Positions 57,025 to 64,000 of a stretch of 64,000 nucleotides of DNA are shown here, one piece after another; the first letter of the stretch is position 1; each line of letters opens with the position of its first letter. The position numbers were made by a program, and so were the translations under genes. This stretch comes from Candidatus Gastranaerophilales bacterium (lineage in GTDB: Bacteria > Cyanobacteriota > Vampirovibrionia > Gastranaerophilales > Gastranaerophilaceae): contig CALUYN010000009.1 of NCBI GenBank assembly GCA_944325025.1, positions 1 to 64,000 of the forward strand. The letters are read 5' to 3'. The notes below the pieces were generated by a model, which worked only from the letters and a program-made list of their open reading frames with translations, did not search any database and was not told where the DNA came from.

Positions 57025-57231
57025 CTATTTAAGTCTTACGCTTACTGAAGTTCCTTTTTTAGAAATTTCAACTTTGTCTTCTCTAGCTAACCAACCAAGA
57101 CCTAAATCTGCAAAGTTTCCTTTAAGGTCTAATTCTTTTTTCATTTTAGAGAATGAAGATTCTCCATTATTGTTCAAATAGTTGTAGATTTGACCTGCTG
57201 ATTGTCCGATTTGTTCTTGTAATTCTTGCAT
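57025..57231 (-). CDS. Small winged-helix protein (DUF2582-like)
   Basis: A 68-aa protein. IGQSAGQIYNYLNNNGESSF, MKKELDLKG, LGLGWLAREDKVEISKKG fit the DUF2582 winged helix, a possible DNA-binding regulator. ATG 57231 follows GGAGG. It is a monocistronic gene with its own terminator. Confidence 0.8.
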   Translation of the reverse strand: MQELQEQIGQSAGQIYNYLNNNGESSFSKMKKELDLKGNFADLGLGWLAREDKVEISKKGTSVSVRLK

Positions 57232-57385
57232 ACTAACCTCCATGCGTTTACTTTTTTTATAACTTACATCTCCGTTTATGCTTATATAATAGTAGAATGT
57301 TCAAAAAAATGCAATAGTTCGTTAGGATGAGGACAAAATAATTTTTTTATTGTTCATGCTACAATTATTTTTATAAGGAGTATGA

Positions 57386-60300
57386 ATGTTAATTTCTGGC
57401 GATATATCTACGAATAAGACTGATTTGCTCGTAAAAAGTTATGCTGAGCTTCTCAATTCCGGCATAAATTCTTCTAGCATTTTGGTGTTGGTTCAGAATT
57501 CAAATCTTAAACAAAACTTCATAAATAAAACTCTGGAATTATTAAACGTTAACTCCATCGAAAAATTAAATGTACATTCATTCTTTTCTCTTGTTTATAA
57601 CACAATCAGCGATAACTGGGCGTTTGTTGAAAATATAAACCCGTTTGACAACCCGACAATTCTGCCTAACATGGCAGGTCTTGAAGTTTCGCAGTTTATT
57701 TTAAAAGATATATTAAAAGAAATTCCTTTTAAGGGGTACAATTCAAAAAAATCACTTCTGCATCAGATTTTTAGAAGATATTCTCTCATTGTTCAAAATA
57801 ATTTGACGGATGAAGAAGTTGAATGGCGCTCAAGAGTCTTAGGAGAAAGTTTTGCTGAAGATGCTAAAAAAACTCTGAAAAAACTGCTTTCAAAAACACT
57901 TGCTCTCAGAGATTTTGATTATTTACGGCAGACTCTTGTTTTCAATTATATTTATAAAAATACCGATTACTTTAAAAAGATTGAATATCTTATAGTGGAT
58001 GACGGAGATGAAATTACACCTGTATGTTTTGATTTTATAAAGAATTTAGCTCCTCAGCTTAAAGATGTTTTTATTGCGTTTGATGAAAAGGGTGCGAGCA
58101 GATCCGGATATTTAAGCGCAGATAAAACTGCTGTCTGGAAATTTGAAGAGTTATTTGAACAAAAATCTGAAAAATTAAAATCTCAGAACAAACTTTTATC
58201 AGATGCTGAAATATTATTTTCAAATATCACAGAAGAAAAAACAAACACACTTGAGAATTTTTCACTGCAATCGCCTTCAAAAAGGGCTTCTATGATTGAA
58301 AATGCCATAAGTACAGTTAAAAATCTTCTCTCTAAAAATGTAAAACCGTCTGATATTGCAATAGTCACGCCAATTGTAGATGAAATGCTTAAATTTTCTT
58401 TGAAAGAAAATCTTAATAATAATCTATTATTTCTTTCCGGCAGCGAAAAACTTGTCCAAAACAGACTTGTAAAATCTGTACTTACAATACTTAAACTCAA
58501 CAGCTCAATGAAAGTTTCAGAATTTGAGCTGCGCGTTGTGCTATCGGAATTTTTAGGCATTCCAATCAAATACTGTAAAGATATTCTGGAAAACTTTGAG
58601 ATGAACTCAGAGTTAATTCCGTTTGAATTTACTTTAGATGAATACACTGAAAAATACAACAAATTCAAAAATCTGATAGAAAGTTTAAAATTAAACAATT
58701 CCAAATTATCAGAAAAAGTTTACGATATTTTTAATGAACTTGCCGAATTTTATTATGTAAATCCGGCAGAACTGAACAAATTTAATTTCTTCATAAAACA
58801 ACTTCAAGATTTTGAAAACGTCCTTGGCAAAGATTTTGAAAACAGGCAGGAAGAAATAATAAATCAGATAGAAAATTCAATTATTGCTGAAAACCCTTAT
58901 TCAACTCTTGAAATCTCCGACAATGATATTGTAATTTCCACCCCCCAAAAAATTATCGACAATCAGATAAGAACAAAATATCAATTCTGGCTTGATATTT
59001 CAAGCGATGAATGGATTAAAAGCGACACCGGGCCTTTATATAACGCTTGGGTATTTCAGCGCGGCTGGGCAAAAGATGAATATACAATTGATGATAATAT
59101 TCAGCTTTCCAAAGATAAAACAGCAAGAATTTTAAGGAAACTAACTCTTTGTGCCTCAGAGCATATTTATACATATTCAAGCCTGTTTGATGGAAACGGA
59201 ATTGAAAATTTCGGCGGAATTGAGGAATATATTAAAGTTAATGCGCTTGCAAATCAAGCTCGTAATGAGGCAGAGTCTTTTAAGATAATTCCGCGTGATG
59301 ATCAAAAACCTGTACTTGAATACGAGCACGGTCAAATGGCGATTTCTGCGGTGCCCGGTGCCGGCAAAACAACAATTTTGCTTGCTCTGATTTTAAAGCT
59401 TCTTGATAAAGGCGTAAATCCTGAAAATATTTTCGTAATGACTTATATGGAGTCTGCGGCCAGAAACTTCCGCGACAGAATTAAAAATATCAGGCAAAAT
59501 TCCTCGCAAATTCCAAATATCAGCACAATACACGGGCTTGCTCTGAGAATTTTAAAAGAAAACGGGAATTTTGAAAGGCTCGGGCTTTCTTCTGATTTTG
59601 AAATCTGTGACGACACGCAGCGGACAAGAATAATACGGGAAATTTCAACAAAACTCAAATTAAAGAAAACCGAAACAGATGAGTTTGACAGAGGAATTTC
59701 GGTATTTAAAATTGGTGACGGGCAATTTACAAATTCAATGGATAAAAAGCTTGAAAAATTTCAAATATTTTTTGAAGAATATCAAAGAATTTTAAAAGAA
59801 TCCAATTTAATTGATTACGATGATATGCTTACATCATCTGTCAAACTGCTTGAAGAAAATGCAGATATCCGCGCATATTATCAAGAAATCTGCCATTATA
59901 TTATCGAAGACGAGGCACAGGACTCATCATCTATTCAGCAAAAATTAATCAATCTGTTAAGCGGCAAGCATAAAAACTTAATACGCTGCGGCGATATAAA
60001 TCAGGCAATTACGACGACTTTTTCAAATGCTGATGTTGAAGGTTTCAGAAAATTTATTAAGGGAAGTAATGCTGTAAGTATGGACTGTTCGCAGCGATGT
60101 ACAAAAGATGTCTGGACACTTGCAAACAATCTTGTAATATGGGCACAAACTCATCCGGAAACTAAAAATGCATTCTATGAAATATTTATGCATCCGGTAG
60201 AAGGGAAAAACCCGCTGTCTGAAAAAGCTCTTCATTCAGTAATTTTTGAAAAGCCACTACAAGAAAGAAACTATATATTAAAAGAAATTAAAGCTGCTTT

Positions 60301-61249
60301 AAGCAAAGATCCTGAATGTACTATCGGCATACTTTTAAGAAACAATTATCAAGTAGCACAGTGGCTTAATTTTATTAATAACAGCGGCTTAAAAACTATT
60401 ACCAGAAGCGAATCTCTTGAACAGAAATCAATTTTTAAAACAATTTTTGCAATAATGCAGATGATCATACATCCATTTGATAATAATGTTATTGCCGATA
60501 ATTACGAAATACTTGCCGAAATGGGATTTTATAAACAGCGTATGGGGCTTGAAATAAGAAGTTTTGAAAAACCGTTTATACAAATGAACTGTGATGATAT
60601 TGAAAATACCTATCTGGCACAGTTTTACTGGGATTTAACGTATTGGCTTTCATTTCCTCACCTTACAGTTGATGAGCTTGCAATCAAAATAGGCTTGCAT
60701 TACTTTTCATCAGAAATAGAAAAATCAAATGTTTACCTTATATCAACCCTTATAAAACGGCTGAGCATGAGCTATAAAGAATTTCCAACATTAGTTGAAC
60801 GGCTCGGAGAACTTGCAAAGAAGCCTTCATTAAGCGGGTTCAAATTTTTCTCCGAAGAAGAAGAAAGCAGCAAGGAATATATAGCAGGAAAAGTTCAGGT
60901 TATGACAATGCATAAATCAAAAGGGGACGAATTTGATTATGTATTTATTCCTGAGATGAGCGAGAAAAATTTAACCATTGACTTTGAACAAATTAAGCTT
61001 AAAAATTCCGATTTTATGGAAAATCTTAAACGTTTAAATCCTGATTACAAACCTAAAACAGAATTTGATATGAAGCAGGAATTAGTTTCAGAAAATTTAA
61101 GGCTTCTCTATGTTGCAATTACAAGGGCTAAAAAGTATCTTTACTTTACAACAAGCCGCAAGGTAAAATCATTTGAAAAAATTGTCGAACAGGAACCAAG
61201 CCTGATATTTACTGATATTCTGGATTGTACGGAGGTATGCAATGAATAG
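57386..61249 (+). CDS. Large UvrD/AddA-family helicase with N-terminal degenerate helicase half
   Basis: A 1287-aa protein. Residues about 1-610 look like a helicase core without a good Walker A (GDISTNKTDLLVKSYAELL), with LNVHSFFSLVY and YLIVDDGDEITPVCFDF, as in AddB's inactive half. Residues about 640-1280 form a full UvrD-type helicase: ISAVPGAGKTTILL (Walker A), STIHGLALRIL, YIIEDEAQDSSSIQQ (Walker B), RCGDINQAI, VMTMHKSKGDEFDYVFIPE and LLYVAITRAKKYLYF. It overlaps by 8 nt with the nuclease gene. Likely DNA end processing or repair. ATG 57386 follows AAGGAG. Confidence 0.85.
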   Translation: MLISGDISTNKTDLLVKSYAELLNSGINSSSILVLVQNSNLKQNFINKTLELLNVNSIEKLNVHSFFSLVYNTISDNWAFVENINPFDNPTILPNMAGLEVSQFILKDILKEIPFKGYNSKKSLLHQIFRRYSLIVQNNLTDEEVEWRSRVLGESFAEDAKKTLKKLLSKTLALRDFDYLRQTLVFNYIYKNTDYFKKIEYLIVDDGDEITPVCFDFIKNLAPQLKDVFIAFDEKGASRSGYLSADKTAVWKFEELFEQKSEKLKSQNKLLSDAEILFSNITEEKTNTLENFSLQSPSKRASMIENAISTVKNLLSKNVKPSDIAIVTPIVDEMLKFSLKENLNNNLLFLSGSEKLVQNRLVKSVLTILKLNSSMKVSEFELRVVLSEFLGIPIKYCKDILENFEMNSELIPFEFTLDEYTEKYNKFKNLIESLKLNNSKLSEKVYDIFNELAEFYYVNPAELNKFNFFIKQLQDFENVLGKDFENRQEEIINQIENSIIAENPYSTLEISDNDIVISTPQKIIDNQIRTKYQFWLDISSDEWIKSDTGPLYNAWVFQRGWAKDEYTIDDNIQLSKDKTARILRKLTLCASEHIYTYSSLFDGNGIENFGGIEEYIKVNALANQARNEAESFKIIPRDDQKPVLEYEHGQMAISAVPGAGKTTILLALILKLLDKGVNPENIFVMTYMESAARNFRDRIKNIRQNSSQIPNISTIHGLALRILKENGNFERLGLSSDFEICDDTQRTRIIREISTKLKLKKTETDEFDRGISVFKIGDGQFTNSMDKKLEKFQIFFEEYQRILKESNLIDYDDMLTSSVKLLEENADIRAYYQEICHYIIEDEAQDSSSIQQKLINLLSGKHKNLIRCGDINQAITTTFSNADVEGFRKFIKGSNAVSMDCSQRCTKDVWTLANNLVIWAQTHPETKNAFYEIFMHPVEGKNPLSEKALHSVIFEKPLQERNYILKEIKAALSKDPECTIGILLRNNYQVAQWLNFINNSGLKTITRSESLEQKSIFKTIFAIMQMIIHPFDNNVIADNYEILAEMGFYKQRMGLEIRSFEKPFIQMNCDDIENTYLAQFYWDLTYWLSFPHLTVDELAIKIGLHYFSSEIEKSNVYLISTLIKRLSMSYKEFPTLVERLGELAKKPSLSGFKFFSEEEESSKEYIAGKVQVMTMHKSKGDEFDYVFIPEMSEKNLTIDFEQIKLKNSDFMENLKRLNPDYKPKTEFDMKQELVSENLRLLYVAITRAKKYLYFTTSRKVKSFEKIVEQEPSLIFTDILDCTEVCNE

Positions 61250-61874
61250 TTTTTCTCCGAATATGCTTAAAACTTTTGCTTCTTGCCCGCAAAAATATTA
61301 TTTTAAATATATTTTAAAAATTTCTATGCCTCAAAAAAGCAGCTTATATGAAAAAGGGAAAAAAGTTCACGCGCTAGCAAACTACTATTTGAGGGGAGAT
61401 AATATCGATAAATTCGAAAAAACATTAAACAGCGAAGAACTACAAATTTGGCAAACATTAAAAAATAACGAATTTTTCAAAAAAACTTATGTTGCGTCAG
61501 AATACAATCTCTCATGCAAAACCGGTGATTACTGGATCGGGGGGCGTTTAGACGCTTTAATGAAAAATGAAAATAATTATTACATTCTTGATTACAAAAC
61601 AGGTTCAACCCCTAAAAATCCAGAATATGATTTCCAAACAATGGTATATCTTTTATGCGCTTCAAAAATGTATGGCAATAATCTAAAATTTGTTTATATA
61701 GACTTAAAAAATAATCAAAATTGTGTAATTGATTTTACACCAGAAAAAGAAAGGGAATATAACAAAAAGATAATTGAAATTTGTGACAAAATAACACAGG
61801 CTCAATTCCCTGAAGAAATTAAACATTCAAAAATGTGCGAATATTGTGAATATCAAAAAATTTGTATCTGTTAG
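61242..61874 (+). CDS. PD-(D/E)xK nuclease with 4Fe-4S-type cysteines (Cas4/AddB-C-like)
   Basis: A 210-aa protein. FASCPQKYYFKYILK, then GRLDALM and YILDYKTGS carry the PD-(D/E)xK residues (Asp, Asp, Lys). CEYCEYQKICIC plus the N-terminal Cys could bind an iron-sulfur cluster, as in AddB and Cas4. It overlaps the helicase gene by 8 nt with GGAGG just before, so the pair is co-translated. No cas genes or CRISPR arrays are in the window, favouring a recombination/repair role. Confidence 0.88.
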   Translation: MNSFSPNMLKTFASCPQKYYFKYILKISMPQKSSLYEKGKKVHALANYYLRGDNIDKFEKTLNSEELQIWQTLKNNEFFKKTYVASEYNLSCKTGDYWIGGRLDALMKNENNYYILDYKTGSTPKNPEYDFQTMVYLLCASKMYGNNLKFVYIDLKNNQNCVIDFTPEKEREYNKKIIEICDKITQAQFPEEIKHSKMCEYCEYQKICIC

Positions 61875-61890
61875 ATTAGTTTATTTTTAA

Positions 61891-62070
61891 TTAAGCACTT
61901 CTTCTCATTAAATCAGATAATTTTACTTCTTTTTCTACCTTCTTAATTTTCTTTACAGTCTGTTTTTTCTCACTCTCATCACTTTTAAATTGAGATAAAC
62001 CAATCTTTATATTTGAATTCTGATCACTTATCATAAAAATATCTTTGAAAAATGCAATTAATTCTTTCAT
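61891..62070 (-). CDS. Small Lys-rich protein, unknown
   Basis: A 59-aa protein from ATG 62070 with CAGGAGAAAATTT upstream. The N-terminus MKELIAFFKDIFMIS is amphipathic; the rest is Lys-rich (KKIKKVEKEVKLSDLMRR). Convergent with the nuclease gene. No family recognised. Confidence 0.6.
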   Translation of the reverse strand: MKELIAFFKDIFMISDQNSNIKIGLSQFKSDESEKKQTVKKIKKVEKEVKLSDLMRRSA

Positions 62071-62196
62071 AAATTTTCTCCTGAAAATATTATAACCTTC
62101 TGTATTATATTTATATCATTCATTAAACCTATTTTCAACTCAAAAATCATTGTATTTTATGTTATATTATTGATATAAGAGCGTTAGGTGCACAAT

Positions 62197-62907
62197 TTGA
62201 AAACTAATATTACACAAATTTTGAACGATAAACATAATCAAGATTTTAATACAGCTTTAGATATATATGAAAATGAATATTCACATAACGATTTGATTTC
62301 ATTTTTAAAAAATGGCACTGTTGCACAAAAACAAGCTGCGGCACTAAAACTTGACACCGTAAAAACGAAAGAAGAAGCCGAAATTTTTATGTCAAACTTG
62401 ACTGGCTGCGACGGGAAAATCAGAGAAGCTGTATCTTTCAGACTGAAAGAATTTATTCCGCAAAATCCTGATTTTTATACAGAGTTTCAAGACACAATCC
62501 TTGCTGCTCTGATAGATATAAACGGAAATATTTGCAGAAATATGTTATGTGCAATTCATCCCCTTAAAAAGTATCCTGAATTTTATGTTGATTTTTCAAG
62601 TAAGCTAGTCGAAAATACAAAGCCTATTATAGAAAAAGTCAACAAGTTTGATATCCAGGACGGAAAATATAAAATTAATAAAGAAGTTTTTAAACTTTAC
62701 TGGTATCTTGAAACTATTTACGAATTTTCAGAACTTATTGATATAAATTCTCTAAAAACAATTATTTCTAAAACGAAAAACATTCCCGATTATACAATCC
62801 GCGAAAAAACAGCAAAAATTCTTTCAAAAATCCAGAATGATAAAGATTTATTAACAATTAAACAAGAATTAAAAAAAGACCAAAACTATTATGTCAGGCG
62901 GTATTAA
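62197..62907 (+). CDS. HEAT-like repeat protein, unknown
   Basis: About 236 aa, helical, with repeat-like segments (IREAVSFRLKEFIPQNPDFY, IREKTAKILSKIQND) that suggest HEAT/ARM-type scaffolding. No signal or catalytic motif. TTG 62197 has AGGTG 6 nt upstream; GTG 62188 is an alternative. Confidence 0.65.
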   Translation: MKTNITQILNDKHNQDFNTALDIYENEYSHNDLISFLKNGTVAQKQAAALKLDTVKTKEEAEIFMSNLTGCDGKIREAVSFRLKEFIPQNPDFYTEFQDTILAALIDINGNICRNMLCAIHPLKKYPEFYVDFSSKLVENTKPIIEKVNKFDIQDGKYKINKEVFKLYWYLETIYEFSELIDINSLKTIISKTKNIPDYTIREKTAKILSKIQNDKDLLTIKQELKKDQNYYVRRY

Positions 62908-63036
62908 TACTCTTTATATTAACTTTTGTTAAGAAGTTTATAACAAATATATACACTTTACGCAATTTTTAATTAATAATTTCCTTTATATATATACAAA
63001 GGGGAATTACAAAGGGATAACAAAAAGGAGAACATT

Positions 63037-63225
63037 ATGGCAAGAGTTTTAATATCAATGCCGGAAAGATTTTTAGACGAAATAGACAAAGTAGCAGGGA
63101 ATGAAAATCGTACACGTTCAGAATTAATCAGAGAAGCATTAAGAACCTATATGTATAGAAATCAAATAAGAAATTCTCAAAAAGCTACAAAAAATGCAGA
63201 AATTTTAGACGCACTGCTTGGTTAA
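63037..63225 (+). CDS. Ribbon-helix-helix (CopG-type) transcriptional regulator
   Basis: A 62-aa protein: ARVLISMPERFLDEIDKVAG gives the DNA-contacting beta strand and helix 1; NRTRSELIREALRTYMYR gives helix 2. AAAGGAG precedes the ATG. A second, shorter gene with a similar helix follows at 63250. No toxin homologue is recognised, so a toxin-antitoxin reading is unproven. Confidence 0.88.
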   Translation: MARVLISMPERFLDEIDKVAGNENRTRSELIREALRTYMYRNQIRNSQKATKNAEILDALLG

Positions 63226-63249
63226 AAATTTTAAAAAGGGGAAAATAAA

Positions 63250-63411
63250 ATGGAAAATACAGAATACATTATGTCATCACTTGATGAATACTTTCAAATT
63301 TTAGACAAAGAAAACAAAAAACGCTCTGAACTTGTTGCAAAATCTCTGGTAAAATATTTACAGCAAACTAAAGAAAAATCAAAATTTCAATCACTTCAAA
63401 TCGCTAAATAA
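63250..63411 (+). CDS. Small protein with RHH-like helix, downstream partner
   Basis: A 53-aa protein. ENKKRSELVAKSLVKYLQQ resembles helix 2 of the preceding ribbon-helix-helix protein (ENRTRSELIREALRTYM). AGGGG lies upstream. The 24-nt spacing suggests one transcript. It may be a second antitoxin-like subunit or a divergent paralogue. Confidence 0.65.
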   Translation: MENTEYIMSSLDEYFQILDKENKKRSELVAKSLVKYLQQTKEKSKFQSLQIAK

Positions 63412-63480
63412 AAAGTCAAGGTCATAGATTATTTTGGGAAAAGGGAAAAATTTTTAGGGGAAAAATCAATTTAAAATGTA

Positions 63481-63506
63481 AACGGCTTACAAAATTGTAA
63501 GCCGTT
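63481..63506 (+). terminator. Terminator of the RHH gene pair
   Basis: A 10-bp stem AACGGCTTAC / GTAAGCCGTT, a 6-nt loop and T-run on the plus strand, about 70 nt after the 63411 stop. Confidence 0.85.
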
Positions 63507-63521
63507 TTTGTAATAAATGTA

Positions 63522-63551
63522 AAAAGAGCTATGAAAAATCATAGCTCTTTT
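63522..63551 (-). terminator. Terminator of tuf
   Basis: A 12-bp stem AAAAGAGCTATG / CATAGCTCTTTT with a 6-nt loop, 24 nt past the tuf stop on the minus strand. Confidence 0.9.
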
Positions 63552-63575
63552 AAATATTTATTGTGTTAACTGAAA

Positions 63576-64000
63576 TTATTCAATAATTTTGTCAACAACA
63601 CCGGCACCAACTGTGTGGCCGCCTTCTCTGATAGCAAATCTCATACCTTCTTCGATAGCTACAGGAGCGATAAGTTCAACTTCCATTACAACGTTGTCGC
63701 CAGGCATAACCATTTGACCGTCGAATTTGATTGAACCAGTTACGTCAGTTGTTCTGATGTAGAACTGAGGTCTGTAACCAGGGAAGAACGGTGTATGACG
63801 TCCACCTTCTTCTTTTGTCAAAACGTAAACGTTTGCAGTGAATTTAGTGTGCGGGTGAATTGTACCAGGTTTAGCAAGTACTTGACCGCGCTGAATATCA
63901 GTTTTGTCGATACCACGAAGCAATGCACCAATGTTATCACCTGCTTGACCTTGGTCAAGAGATTTTCTGAACATTTCAACACCGGTAACAGTTGTTTTCT
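63576..64000 (-). CDS. tuf: Elongation factor Tu, C-terminal part (runs off the window)
   Basis: The last about 140 codons of EF-Tu: [61 protein letters not shown] and [11 protein letters not shown] are diagnostic of domains 2 and 3, ending in AGVVDKIIE. The gene continues beyond 64000; the internal Met at 63974 is not the start. EF-Tu delivers aminoacyl-tRNA to the ribosome. It is separated from secE-nusG by the helicase region. Confidence 0.97.
   Translation of the reverse strand, partial: KTTVTGVEMFRKSLDQGQAGDNIGALLRGIDKTDIQRGQVLAKPGTIHPHTKFTANVYVLTKEEGGRHTPFFPGYRPQFYIRTTDVTGSIKFDGQMVMPGDNVVMEVELIAPVAIEEGMRFAIREGGHTVGAGVVDKIIE

Noticed and set aside
61242-61874. Cas4 nuclease as sign of a CRISPR-Cas locus
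   Set aside because: No repeat-spacer array or other cas gene is present, and the gene overlaps a helicase, fitting an AddB-like nuclease.

Overview
The window reads as chromosomal DNA of an AT-rich, diderm, non-photosynthetic relative of cyanobacteria, most likely a gut Gastranaerophilales/Vampirovibrionia ('Melainabacteria') member. This placement is inference. It rests on a DUF3326 protein (a cyanobacterial family), kdsA and secreted barrel-like proteins (diderm envelope), five prepilin-like genes of the FTLAEVLITLGIIG type, and very low GC. TGA serves as a normal stop here (DUF3326 gene, kdsA) and TGG encodes Trp, so the code is standard.

Layout. 1-3.4 kb: repeat-rich gene-free DNA, initiator tRNA, an acetyltransferase, an EF-hand/beta-rich gene interrupted by one in-frame TGA, tRNA-Arg. 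3.5-16.6 kb: mainly housekeeping (LuxR-type regulator, cell-wall amidase, murI, DUF3326, clpP between two related coiled-coil genes, formyl-THF cyclo-ligase diverging from cobO, rqcP, phosphoesterase, CNNM/CBS protein, FliA-type sigma factor, OmpA-like protein, M16-like protein, tmk). 16.6-32.2 kb: prepilin gene A, map-adk, gyrB, GAF/HD-GYP protein, rsmH with an FtsL-like gene, tandem GT2, prepilin gene D, gltX. 32.3-49.4 kb: barrel-like protein, ftsB-like gene, TPR protein, HEALH protein, prepilin gene B, CtpA-like protease, broken hicA with hicB, cdd, radical SAM protein, folP, an ordinary prepilin, gatB, SIS protein, prepilin gene C. 49.4-57.2 kb, all on the minus strand: pheS, MBL hydrolase, kdsA, rplA-rplK-nusG-secE-tRNA-Trp-rpmG, DivIVA-like coil, coaD, a small winged helix. 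57.4-64 kb: a two-gene helicase/nuclease system, small genes including two ribbon-helix-helix-like proteins, and the 3' part of tuf.

The most striking signal: four prepilin-like genes (A 16.6-17.7 kb, D 29.6-30.5 kb, B 36.1-37.5 kb, C 48.4-49.4 kb) each have a good ribosome binding site and ATG, about ten codons, then a run of 9-10 G, then a leader, then the prepilin segment. In A, C and D the run has 10 G and the ATG is out of frame with the prepilin; exactly 11 (or 8) would restore one open frame. B has 9 G plus a second 10-A run and needs both changed. The leader lies upstream of the prepilin-peptidase site and would be removed, which could explain why it tolerates dispersed repeats and slippage tracts. 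This looks like a contingency (phase-variation) system for pilins; homopolymer sequencing error is the main alternative. The fifth prepilin (44.9 kb) has a short normal leader and no tract.

Second, at least seven genes have no Shine-Dalgarno sequence but a TAnnnT hexamer exactly 6 nt before ATG, the geometry of leaderless transcripts. Third, several enzymes are recognisable but lack key residues (HD-GYP, M16). Two genes carry single premature stops (EF-hand gene, hicA).
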